NCBI GenBank assembly: GCA_030248195.1
Contig: JASAND010020687.1
Span: 84,780-148,779, forward strand
DNA: 64,000 nt
Reading direction: 5' to 3'
DNA from: Trissonchulus latispiculum
Lineage: Eukaryota > Nematoda > Enoplea > Enoplida > Ironidae
Made by a program: the position numbers and the translations under genes. Under the pieces are notes generated by a model. It worked only from the letters and a program-made list of their open reading frames with translations, ran no database searches and was not told the origin of the DNA. Below are positions 37,022 to 47,878 of this stretch, in pieces (position 1 is the stretch's first letter; the number at the start of each line of letters is the position of its first letter).

Positions 37022-37949
37022 GGTTAGTAGCCAGTTCAAAAAGGGTCTTCATGCAAAGCAAAGTCTTTAAACCTCCGTGCTTATTCAATTCAATCTTCAC
37101 CAGCTTCAACAGCTGATCCAAAACAGAAGGTATAAAACTCTCAGGATCAACTATATGTTCAGAGAGATGAAGAGTTGCCAATGCAATAGTATTATCGAGA
37201 ATGACCTTGTCTTGTCTTCGAATGATCCTGTCCAAACATCTTCTGAGGTGTTAATTTAGTAGGTGGCTCTTCTTTCTTCTGCTTCTTAATATGTGGTTCA
37301 CCCTGATTAGTGCATTGATGTATGATTACGTCGTTGTTTCTAGTGAAGTAGCGTTGACAGATAGGACAACTGAATCTCGTGTCTCCTGATGGACTTCACG
37401 TTTATGTCTTTCAAGTTCCTTTTGTGGGAAAATGACTTTCAACAAGGCTTGCACGAAAAATCAACTTGTCCCGAGCTTGACATTGTATAGCAAAGCACGA
37501 GTCGCGTGAAACGACTCTGTAAAGAATATGAAGAAGATTGTACTCTACAAGACAAAGAAATTAACAGGCTTACCCCCATCTCCTACCACGCATTAGAAGA
37601 AGTGTAGTAGCTTGCTCCTAAATAGATTTGGCCAATTGATTGCGTTTGTATATGATCCCATTATTAAGGAAATTATTGAAAAGAAAGATATGATAATGGA
37701 GGATAAGGGCATAGAAACACTGAAGGCATAAAATTGGTCATGCTGCAAATGTTGGATTTTCCGTTTATGGTTATGAAAGCTTATAAAAAGTTGAAACAGA
37801 TTCTTTATATTTACTTTTAGGGGATTAAGTCCTTTTGCTTGGAACATTTTGTTATTACATATTACAAATAGATCATATAAAATTTTGCTCAATAGTTACG
37901 CTACTATATTACACTTATAGGGATAAATAAGGGGGGTATGTCGTCCTGT

Positions 37950-38140
37950 TTATTCATTATATTCATTTCAAATAGAAATCATAGCTCCCCTGTCTTCCGA
38001 TCTAAGGATGGGCGTTTCTCCATCAGATTGGGCGTTCATATAGAAAAACACAATAGTTTTTCTGCAGAAGGGGCAGGATGGCTCCCTCGCTCTTCCGTGT
38101 AGCCGTTCAATGCAGGTGAGACACTTCATATGCATACATC
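37950..38140 (-). pseudogene. RING-finger fragment
   Basis: The minus frame reads CMHMKCLTC, then 14 residues, then CPFC and RKTI: the second half of a C3HC4 RING (C-x-H-x2-C-x2-C-x14-C-x2-C). The first Cys pair is not found in frame; a TGA precedes the fragment, so either an exon boundary or a break lies upstream. Stop at about 37970. RING domains usually bind E2 ubiquitin-conjugating enzymes. It lies 0.5 kb upstream of the decayed polymerase on the same strand; whether it belonged to that element is not known. Confidence 0.55.
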
Positions 38141-38314
38141 ATGATAATAGGCACAGTTTCATTTTCATGGAGTATTTCGCTCTTCTTCTGTTCCCACAAT
38201 AAATAGTTTAAATGGATAATAATCTTATTTTTGTTCTTGGAAAGCAAAAATGTTTTCTTGTTATTGCTTTATTAAACACGAGATAATGTTTACATGTTTA
38301 CATGACTTTCACAA

Positions 38315-38720
38315 TTATTTCTGTACAGTTTCTACTTTACTAATAATTACCTTCTCTACAATTTGCAATTCTGGTCGTTGTTTGTTCCTCAGATATTCTG
38401 CTACTATTGATATTGAGTTTTCCAAATTACTCATGGATATCCAGACAGAATCTTCAGTAGGACTATCCTTCCATTTTGCGAGGAAGCAATGCTGTTCCAA
38501 TCAGATTTTCTATAAAAATATTTTATTTACATTAATACTACATGTATAGTTATTTTAATGCGTGGTATGCGGTAATTAATTATGTCAGAAGAGTCCGATT
38601 CTTTGAACTACTTCTTTAAATCTAAACATTCAATTAAATTTAACTTACATCATCAGGGATAGCTTCAACTTCCCAAACCTACTGACTGGGGTTTTTCCAG
38701 TGTAAACGTGTTCATAAGGG
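38315..38720 (-). pseudogene. chromodomain fragment, possibly two exons
   Basis: The minus frame 38500-38315 carries FLAKWKDSPTEDSVWISMSN and EYLRNKQ, the second half of a chromodomain (yLVKWkg...tWep..nl). About 170 bp upstream, a short stretch reads WEVEAIPDD followed by gtaagtt, like the first strand of the domain plus a splice donor, with an acceptor-like tttttatag before the main part. It could be host gene exons or the tail of an integrase. It differs in sequence from the chromodomain of the integrase at 56.4-57.5 kb. Confidence 0.55.
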
Positions 38721-39630
38721 TACATTTTCACTTAGCCACGTTATTGGAGCGTGTTCATAAGAGTACATTTTCACTTAGCCTCGTTTCGGGAGTTGGATTT
38801 GCTCTAATTAAATATGAGATTAAACAGAGATAGAAATTAAGACTCAATAGATGGAAACATGCATAGACTAGACATATGGCTAATGAGAGCATGAATAGGT
38901 TCAATTTGGATAGGAAATGAAAGCTGGAGGATAGACAGACGCTATTCATTTTAATGAGACTGGCTTTTGAATTAAGAAGAGGTCTGACCAATTTTGGACA
39001 TTGGAAAGAGGGGCAGTCGGAGTATGAGATAGCCAGTAGACAGGTCTGCTCTAGACGACAGGATTTGTACTGACTTGTTTTGATCAAAACTGGACAACTG
39101 TTGTTGATGTCGTGTTGTGACTAGTGACTACCTTGTCCTGGTACTTGGGGTTATATATGCGTGAGTAAAGACAATGGAAAAGCCAAATTTACTAGAGTTC
39201 GCCTTGACCGCCTGGCCCGCTGACACCAGGACAACGTGGTGTTTTTAATGTGGACAGATTATGGGAGATTCACTTGTGATATTTCTGATTTTTACCTTGC
39301 TTTTACAGTATTTCTTGTAATGCGCTGATAAGCTGTGCATGTATAATGTGTCATCATGTAATGGTTACAAATTCCTAAACAAGTTGTTGATTGCTGGCAA
39401 GCTGTGTTGTTTCATCGTTTAAGGGTTACTTTTTCTTAAACAGTAAAGCTTATGTCATTATAGTTGCAAATTTCAGTTAACGTAGTTATCAATTTCCGTC
39501 ATAGATTTTAGCTATATTTTAATTCATGCGTAAGTTGTGTTTAGTTGTGCTAGCTACAATTTAATAACTAACCCATATGTGTCAGGAATATTTAATTTTA
39601 GGATCACCTTTGTGTTAAATATTATTAATA
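38721..39630. other. no gene seen
   Basis: A two-copy direct repeat of about 47 bp at 38709-38790 ('gtgttcataag.gtacattttcacttagcc'). Otherwise featureless AT-rich sequence. Confidence 0.4.
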
Positions 39631-40440
39631 TTACTTATATTTCCAATAGACGATGATTATGTCAGGTCCGAAGCAAATAAAAATGAAACTTTCCATGTAA
39701 TTACCAACGATTATAGTATTTTTAAAATAAAATATAAAGACCGTAACGGTAGCCATAAGCCGTCTGATGAGACCCAGTGCCGGGGTCGCAATGGGAGAGG
39801 TATCTGATACTCCGGCCGGAACGGTTTTTGCTCCGAAATATCGGGTGTTGTTTTTAACTGGAGGTGGTTCGCAGGAGCTCCTAGATTTTGAACTATGACT
39901 GGCTGCGGATTTGCGCCAGAACCGGCCTTTTACATCTACTCTAAGGGATAACTTATTGAAATTGATCATGGCGGATTCCCAAGGGGATCGCCTCCACACA
40001 TTTTACTCCATTATATCCCGGGGTGATGCATGAAATGTGCACCATTTAATACTACAGAATCCAGAACACTCTATGTTCCGTTGGTTTTCGATTAATCTCC
40101 GCATAATCTGGCTTTATCAGATATATACATTCGAAATCTCCTGGTGGAATGAGATGGCCTGGTAGAAATAACGGTTCCATTGTACTCATACTGCATAGAA
40201 CCTGTTGACTCATGTACAATGCTATTCTCTGTCCCAGCCTTCATAACATCCCGCGTGATTTGAAAACCATGCACATGTCCAATTGATTTCAGAAATTACA
40301 CTCCTGGTATATCCTAAGCACAATCCTGCACCTTTAGGCCCATTGTGAAGCCTCCGTCCGGCTGAAGTACTTTCATTTCTAACTATCGCAACTACTTTCT
40401 TAGCTGGACCAGCAGGGACAACCACAAATAAACTAACATA
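39631..40440 (-). pseudogene. possible decayed coding region, unassigned
   Basis: Three minus-strand frames (40440-40222, 40274-40092, 39999-39631) have balanced, protein-like composition and overlap in a way that suggests one frame broken by shifts. Examples are GPAKKVVAIVRNESTSAGRR and TGSMQYEYNGTVI. No family is recognised and no splice junctions are convincing. Confidence 0.3.
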
Positions 40441-40462
40441 TGGGCCCAATGCCCTTATTCTA

Positions 40463-40515
40463 ACCACCACCACCACCACCACCACCACCACCACCACCAC
40501 CACCACCACCACCAC
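40463..40515. repeat. (ACC)n microsatellite
   Basis: About 53 bp of pure CAC/ACC trinucleotide. Confidence 0.95.
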
Positions 40516-41151
40516 TTTTATACACCCACCAACTTTTAGTTACACCTACCATTTTTACGACCTCCATCCCTCCAAGCCGTCAAAGCTGTAAACGTTTTGT
40601 CACGTCTTTTGTGGCAGCAGCCACCCATAGTCATGATATTTCACTTTTAATGCACTAACAGTATTACGTTTTGTTGGAAACACTGCAATTTAAGCTAATG
40701 TTATTGTTAAGTGTCAGCCACATGTCTGTGAACTCCATATCGATGGCAGATGTAGTAATGTGTAATGGAATTAGTAAAATTTGATGTTAAAATCAAAAGA
40801 AAATGGTCGAAAAATAGTCAAAACCTGCTAATCAGCAAAGAGGAAGTCTTATACGCCATGGATTTGTGAAGAAGGTCAACGATCATCAATATGGAATATT
40901 GTTATTAAATGATGTCCAAGCCATAATTGTATAGATTGTTCTGTGTTTGTCTAGCCAGAGTTGTCTAGTACTCAAAATTAAGTGAAAATTCTTAAATAGG
41001 GTAAAACGTTTATACTCAATTAGAGCGGAAAACTTAGTCCTAATTGTGATTTTAAGCGTAATTAAGTTTAACTAACGTATAATCTACTAACAATATTAAT
41101 CCATAAGTTGTAAAAGAAAAGGGAAATTTGGTCACCAATCCCCCAATAATC

Positions 41152-41296
41152 AGAGTTGTCACTCCACACGATCTTAAATGGTAGTATCTTGGTTAATCTT
41201 AGGAAAATTAGTGAGTTGTCACTTCACACGAAGGTAAACGCTGACATTTCGGCCAATCTTTAGCATATTAATGAGTTGTCACTCATAACGTGAATC
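41152..41296. repeat. 60-bp tandem repeat, 2.4 units
   Basis: 'gagttgtcactccacacga' recurs at 41153, 41213 and 41273 with 60-bp spacing. Confidence 0.75.
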
Positions 41297-41748
41297 AAGC
41301 ATGACCTTTTTCACCACCGTGTATGTTTCTTGCCAACTGAATATGAATTAGCAGGAAGTCATTAACCTATAATATGGAGTTTATATGTCTAACAAGCCAA
41401 AAATTAGTCGCAAAATCGCCTATAAAGTAAAGATTTACACTAAAAATGACAAATATTGGAAGATGGTTCAATTCTAGGCACCAAATAGCTAAGTACGTAG
41501 TTAGATAGGGTTTATTAGTGATATTCAGTGTTAATTTAGGCAATAATTAATTAATTTTAGTAATTTTGGTCGATAACGTGACTTGGGCTCATGTGAAAGT
41601 GAATTTGACGCTGATTCCAAAAGTCCAAACCCGACTTTTTAACTCCCAAAATTAAGAAAGTTATAAGTAAAAATGCTTTTGATAAGATTATTTTTTGTTT
41701 CGTAATCTTATCACTCCTAAAAGGAGTGTTCTAAAAAGGTCTTTTTTT

Positions 41749-41768
41749 GGTTTGACTTAAGTCAAACC
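41749..41768. repeat. perfect 20-bp palindrome
   Basis: ggtttgacttaagtcaaacc, set in a T-rich context. 35 bp upstream is another short hairpin, cactcct-a-aaaggagtg. Confidence 0.8.
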
Positions 41769-42256
41769 TTTTTCTTTTTCTTTTCCTTCTCCATTCTCTT
41801 AGGCCTCTTTCTTCTAGGGCCCAACAGTTGTCTTCACTTGAACTTTTGGCCGAAGACAAAGCCAACAAAGAGGAAAAATGAAATTTAACATACCTTTTTG
41901 CCCAAGTCATGATTAAAGGGAGGCCGTTCCCCTTTGTTAATAATAAAATCACAATAAAAAGTAGCTAGACGAACGTACGTAGGTATACACAATATAATTA
42001 TGTAATTGATAATCTTCTGAAAATTATGCAATTCGCACAATAATTCGCTAAAGCTCTGAAATTTCGTGAAATTGTCCCTTTGGTTGCGATCATGTGTTAA
42101 AGAAAGTTTTGCAAAATTTTGCTGAATTTCAGGACCCGAAATATATCAAAAAGGGGTCAGTTGGAGGGCAATATTTTCAAAATCTTATTAATTTCGACCC
42201 TCAGTGGCCAGCTGGCTCAGCCCGCCGCTGCGCACCAAGTGTAAAAGGTGCCAAGC

Positions 42257-42284
42257 TTCTAGAAGGTTCTAGAACCTTCTAGAA
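42257..42284. promoter_or_regulatory. perfect heat-shock element, six units
   Basis: TTC and GAA triplets alternate six times with exactly two bases between each (TTC 42257, GAA 42262, TTC 42267, GAA 42272, TTC 42277, GAA 42282). This is the arrangement bound by heat-shock factor trimers. An A/T-rich TATA-like motif (ttaaaataaaag) follows 7 bp later, with a tcagtcagt start-like motif near 42386. No coding frame lies downstream, so the target may be a non-coding RNA or an LTR transcript. Confidence 0.75.
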
Positions 42285-42516
42285 GCTTTGCCTTAAAATA
42301 AAAGAAAAGTCCGCCCCCGAACTCGCTAATGACCTGTCACCTAGCTGTCAGCAAAACAGTCAGCTCGGTCCCAAAATTTTTTGCTTCAGTCAGTGTTCGC
42401 TTGAGTGCAACCGAGAGCGGTTGCTTTTCTCCCTTCCCTCTCAGTGCGTTCTCCAGTGCCATTGTCATGGCATGGGGAATTCAGCGTACTCTCCCCGGTT
42501 AGGCAAAAGAATTGGA

Positions 42517-42855
42517 CTTTTCTGGCCTTCGGGCCAGAAAAGAAATTGAGAAAATAACCGCGAACACTACCAAATTAGGGGCCATATAGGCTTGTTATGC
42601 CTGACCAGAGACCGAGAGAAAAAAATCCTAGGAATTCAACGGCCATTTTGGCCATTTGTTATGTATGTTGAGGCCTTTTGGCCATTTTTTTATTGTGTGA
42701 TTTTTGGGCCTTCGGCCAATTTTTTCTACATTTTATGAGGCCGATGGGCCATTTTTTACACACCTTTTGGGCCAGTGAGCCCCAATTTTTTGGGCCTGAG
42801 GCCAGGTTTTCAGTTCCATAGCATGTGTGGGCTTTCGAGCCACTTTTAGTTCATT
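42517..42855 (+). ncRNA. string of small GC-stem hairpins (structured transcript candidate)
   Basis: It begins with an 11-bp perfect stem CTTTTCTGGCC closed by a TTCG tetraloop (42517-42542). Six or more short stems follow: ggccattttggcc, ggccttttggcc, gggccttcggcc, ggccgatgggcc, gggcctgaggcc and gggctttcgagcc. T-rich linkers separate them. It lies 230 bp downstream of the heat-shock element. No protein frame. A transcript is inferred, not shown. Confidence 0.4.
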
Positions 42856-42859
42856 TATT

Positions 42860-42869
42860 TTATTATTAC

Positions 42870-42942
<73 letters not shown>

Positions 42943-42950
42943 TTATTATT
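42860..42950. repeat. (TTA)n microsatellite
   Basis: About 90 bp of TTA trinucleotide with few interruptions. Confidence 0.95.
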
Positions 42951-44741
42951 TAAAATGAAGGGGCAGCTCATGTAAACCCCTCCTGTTTGATGGAGGTCTT
43001 GAGAATTTGCCCCTACTTTTCTTTTTCTGTTTTTATATCCGACACTCTCTTGCTATCGAAGTTTGCTGACCTCCACCTCTTACTTTTCTCATTTATTTTA
43101 ATATTATTTTTGTTGCACCTTTCGGTCAAGCCACGACCAACACTTTTTACTATATTCATAAGGCTCGTTTGGCCAGTAATTTTGGGGATTTCAGAGTAGA
43201 ATTCGGGATTATTAAGTGGGGACCCAATCCCTGAGTTTGAGTTAGAGGGTCCCTTTGCTACGACCCTAGACTATTAAGTTAGTAAAAGGAATATTTACCC
43301 TACAGCCGGCAACTAGGAGTTGCCGGCCATTCTGTTCAGTCATGGCTTTGTTAAGCCCAAAAGTTACTGTCTGTGCTTTGCTTTATTTCAGCGTTAGGTC
43401 GGTATCAAATTCAGTAGGTTATTAAAATTAAAAGGTGAAATTTAAAGACAGTCTCTTAAAACAATCAGCGAATCGTTTAATTACCAATTATCAAGCGTTT
43501 CAAGGTGAATATTAGTAGTTCAACTAATTAGTGTTAGTAGTTTTGTTTAGTAATGATTGCTTAGCAATCATTACTCACGTGGCTTTCTAAACTTCAAATC
43601 TTCTCCCAAAATATTACAAATTTCTCAAAATTCTGCGCTAAAAGTCGAGTTTTAAAAACCCTAAAACTCCATCAAAATCTCAACAAATTTTTTTAAATTA
43701 GCAGTTAATATTACTAAAATATGTTTAAAATAGTAGCTAAGAAGTTAAAATAGTATGTGTATTTAGAACTAGACTTTGTTTGAATTGTTCTTATCACCAT
43801 GTTTGTAGTTAGGATTTGTTAGGCAGTAGTTAGCTAAGATATCATACGTTTGAGTGTGTGTTTGTGCGTGTAAATGTGTGTGTGATAGTTCCTGTGATTG
43901 CGCTTGTATGGGGTAACTCACGTAAACTCCTTCTGGTTGATGAGGGTTGTGAGCTCTGCCAGAAGTGAATAATGCTCAGATAATACCTGTGGGCTGTGTG
44001 AGTAAATATTTCTGAAATCGATTTGAGTGTATTCTAGTCTGAATGTGGTATAAATGTAGTATGACCGTTTCTTAGTTGACAGTTTAAGTGGTTGTATAAG
44101 TGCAGTATAAATGTCATTAAGTAGCAATCTAAATGCTTGTTTAAATGCTACACGAACTTTGTTTAGCTAAGGAATAGGAATGCGTAGCTAAGTATTAGGT
44201 TATCTATAATGTGGCGATGTGTGTAATTGTTGCAAGTTTATATGGTACAACTGATAATAATAATTAGGAATTTGACAGTTCAAATGCGTGGTAACAGACT
44301 CTGCACATGGAATGTGTGAAACATCAAAATTATACCAAGATTCATGTAGTACGCGGGAAAATGATAGTAGGTAACGTAGTTCTAGCGGATAAGTCTTGTG
44401 TCCATGTCTGGAAGCCTGTGAATGCATGATTATGTAGATAATTTAGGTTTAAGTCCTAAATAGCAAATATGCAAATGAGGTTCAGACTGCGGGATCTAGG
44501 GTCACGGGGACTCCGTATTAGGTCCTTATCAGTCTGAAATGGGATATCCTCGATTCGTCCGTGTAGGCCACTCTTTGTTAAGAGTGCGGACGAATCGCAT
44601 GAAGGAAATCTTTCCAGTGGTTGATTTTTACGCAAAATTAATGCATTGCCTGCTTGAAAGTCATCATTTTTGCAACTTCCGCATAAAAAGTATGAAAATT
44701 GTACGTAAGACCAATAATGGATGTAGTTTTTAATTATTAGC
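42951..44741. other. no gene seen; two perfect hairpins
   Basis: gccggcaact-ag-gagttgccggc near 43304-43327 and taatgattgct-tagcaatcatta near 43549-43572. No coding frame. Confidence 0.5.
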
Positions 44742-45470
44742 ATCGTTTCTTTTAGTTTGAAATCAATACACGTTGTTATTGCCATTTTTGATCAAATTAC
44801 ACCATATTCAACTTATATTTCGTCCGTAATAATGACAGTTGTCATCGCTTTTAGTTCGAAACCGGTACATGTCGTTATTTTCATTTTTGGTCAATTTAAT
44901 CATATTCAACTCATGTTCCGTTCGTAATAACGACTGCAATCACGAACCAGCACCTTCTCATGTCAGTGCTAAGGTTCACAGACGAATCTAGTAAAATCCA
45001 GTCATATAAATGGTTGGCATGGTTAAAAAACCAACTTTGTCCAATTAACGCTCAATGCAAATTCATTTCACAACAATTGTTCACGAATGGCAATAATAAG
45101 CATCAAGAAATCAGCAATTTTAATTAATACTAAGCAGTAATCAATACTATACCTGAAATAAGTAGAATAACAATTAGTTACGTAGGCATTATGGATAGTT
45201 TACTAGAACCATCTTCTAATAAATGCAAAATTACCAAAGTTCATGAATTTAATCAGTTTCCGATGTTTGATACTTGTTGAAGCAGGAAGTTGTTACCTTC
45301 CTCGTTTAGGACCCAGGAAATTGGAGGTCCTAAACCTAGCCATTGCATTCTTACCAAATCTGCGTGTTCTTTTCTAATTAATTAATGTTTGTTATAAGCA
45401 GGAAGTTGTTACCTTCATTATTCGGACATGGAAAACAAAAGGTCTTAGGTTTGATTATGCCCAAACAACT
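44742..45470. repeat. two short tandem duplications
   Basis: A two-copy repeat of about 104 bp (44742-44845, 44846-44948, marked by 'ttttagtt.gaaa'), then 'gcaggaagttgttaccttc' at 45283 and 45400 about 117 bp apart. Confidence 0.6.
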
Positions 45471-45596
45471 TAACGTTGCGCGTTTCAAGACAATAAACGC
45501 ATGTCTGTTTCGAAAGGGCTTAAAATAGCCTCAGTTTCACGATTCCTAGTTGAACTGCACAGAAGCAAGTTATGCAAGGTGAAATCATGTTGAAAT

Positions 45597-45628
45597 TGCA
45601 ATTTCTTGCACAAGAGTGCAAGAAATTG
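45597..45628. repeat. perfect 14-bp hairpin
   Basis: gcaatttcttgcac, loop aaga, then the exact complement. Confidence 0.8.
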
Positions 45629-47806
45629 CCCGAGAAATGGCACTTCGCCCCAAAATTAATCTCTAGTGCTGTGATACTATTAAAATCGTTCAAAATTTAC
45701 GATATTCTTCCCAAAATTTCAAGTTTTCACACTAAACTCAAGTTTACAAGAATAATTCATGTTCAGAAAGTCAAAGATATGAGTAATGGTTGCTGGGTTC
45801 GATTCCCGCACCTATAACTTGTACTAATGGGTTTTCACCCATTTGATTCAGGTGCGGACGACGGCATCTTCTGCCTGAACGGAACGAAGTCTGTCTCTGA
45901 TTGGTTAAGGATAGCTCGGTTTAGTCTGGAATTATTGGTCACTGGACAGTTGAGGAATTAGTAATCAGTTGGAATCGTCATATTTGGAATCATACGATAT
46001 TCGGATCTTGCTGTAGGTACTTTGGTCAAACTTGGAGCTTAATTCGGATAATTAAGGCAGAGACATTTGTGAGAACCGCCTGGATCATCTATGGGACCTA
46101 AAACCGACAGTTAACCTTTATCTCATATTTGCGCGAAATTGAACACTATTCTTTCCACTAAAATAGGTTCTATCAATCTATCTTTCGTTAGCAAATCTGA
46201 GGTTGTTATCCCCACCTCTCTGGCCTAGTTCACCCGGATTTCATAACAATTGTCAGCAGTGAAGACTAAAGAAGATATTAAATTAAGAATCTGTACCAAC
46301 CCCATAACCGTTACCAGGAAATCCCCAACCGGACCGACCCTTGTGTATCCCTTGCTGACCGAATAGCATCCGAAAGTGCTATTGCTACTAGCATTTCGGG
46401 CTCACCCACAGTGTAATGAGGCGGCGTGACGTCGGTCCTCTAAAAGTATTAATGTGTGTGTGTGAAATTATTTTGATTGAAATTGTGGTAGAAATATTAT
46501 TGTTAAGAGCGAATTATAATGTGTGCAATTTATTCCGAAAGTGTGTTGTGAAATTTGTTTGAAATTATCGTGCGAAATTTATGTGAAAGTTTCTTGCTTG
46601 AGAGTTTTATGGTGTCTATGTATAAATTACGTATATGTGTGTCAGCCAGCCTAGTCGATAGGTGGCGCTGCGTATCTGTCTATTTTCGCTAAGAGTCTCT
46701 CCCAGCTTCTCTCTTTCTAAAGGGTCTCAAATTCAACCAATCAAATTCATTCACGTCTTTTTCAAACTAGTTTTCTCCTGTCAAAAGTCTAGCCTTCAGT
46801 CTTGTGTTTTCTTTTGAGCTGTGCAGTCGTGTCTCATTTTTACGCTCCCGTGTGTGGCCCAAATATTTGCGGTGCTTTTTCTGACTTGTCTTTATCGTCC
46901 AAAGTGGGTATCACCTTGGACTTTAGTACGCTCCAGGGTGACCCTGTTGAGCTACGCAGTCCTTAAGTTCTTGTACTGGTTTAATCCGAGCTTCCTACTT
47001 TTTATTATGAAACTTTCCTTTTTTGAGTATTCTCTCTTTAATACTTTCTTTGAAGCTCTTTTAAAAATTATTTCAACAGTTTAGGATTCTTTTATTAGGT
47101 TGATTAGTTGTAGTTTCTCATTGTAGTTCTCCTGTTTGGTAGTAATTTGCTGTGTTTTGTATTCCATTTTCTATTCTTGTTCTATTGTTTAGTTAGGTTA
47201 ATTCCTACACTGTAATTTGTTCAAAAATTTATGTACGCCTTTCGGGGTTCGCCCCTTTGTCCAGCATAATTTTAAAAGTAAATGTGGTCTCTTTTTGGGC
47301 CATTTTAGGGTGTCTTCTTAGCCTAGGTTTTTGTATTAGCTCTGTGTATTCGCTAGGTAAGGTTTTTCTGAGATTAATTGGGTAGGTAATTAGTTGTTTT
47401 AAGCGTGTATATTTCAGCAAATTTTGGGGTGGGTCTTTTATACTTGAGTCCGTGCTCTTCATCGGCGGTTAAACTCTGTTCGGTAAGATTCACTTAGGCA
47501 CTTCAGCGAGGTTAGTTGGGTCGACTGGAACTACCTCTCCTCCAGGTTCGACGTTACCCTTGTGCACAGTTTCCCACTCGTAAAGTTTGGTCGTTCGTAC
47601 ACTTCCAACTTTACAACAGACCGGAATCTTGTACGACTAACCTTCTTATTAAATTAGTTAATTTAACTTGTTTTGTAGATTTTGCTATTAGTTTATATTG
47701 TCCTTGGTAAGGAGTACGGACAAAGAGTTTTAATTTAAGGTTGTAAGGGAAGCAGGCATAGGAAAGGTTGATAAGCCTGCAATGGGAGTTCAGCTGATGG
47801 TCCCGT
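45629..47806. other. no gene seen; LTR-like composition
   Basis: A lone B-box-like ggttcgattccc lies at 45797. From 46640 the sequence is T-rich with short pyrimidine blocks, like an LTR or leader, but I find no matching second LTR and no gag-pol frame. Confidence 0.3.
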
Positions 47807-47878
47807 GGGGTAGTGGTTAGCATGTCTGACTCTATAGCAGAAGGGCCGTGGTTCGATCCCCGGCGGGACCAATTCTTT
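47806..47878 (+). tRNA. tRNA-like sequence, anticodon CUA, probably a tRNA-derived pseudogene
   Basis: A perfect 7-bp acceptor stem (GGTCCCG / CGGGACC) plus discriminator A. It has an A-box-like gggtagtggttagc, an anticodon arm of four pairs with loop CTCTATA (anticodon CTA, would read UAG), and a B box ggttcgatccc. The D and T stems are weak, with mismatches, and base 37 is T. It may be a decayed tRNA or a SINE head. No SINE tail is evident. Confidence 0.5.

Larger units (their letters stand above)
34130..37483 (-). pseudogene. decayed Polinton/Maverick DNA polymerase B
   Basis: The minus strand keeps the order of a Polinton PolB, with frameshifts and stops. At the start (37483-37290) are two zinc-finger remnants (FSCPICQRYF in the second), then N-terminal fragments on both sides of a TIR insertion (37235-37022, 36334-36198). 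An exonuclease fragment with YADFEC lies at 35578-35207. Further on are palm fragments matching the intact gene at 61.8-64.0 kb, including the DTDS catalytic motif near 34840. A C-terminal fragment sits on the far side of a SINE. It is older than, and separate from, the open copy at the right end. It has the same orientation as that copy's PolB. The downstream limit is approximate. Confidence 0.82.

Noticed and set aside
45780..45815. Possible tRNA (B-box-like ggttcgattccc)
   Set aside because: No acceptor stem, A box or anticodon arm could be fitted upstream.
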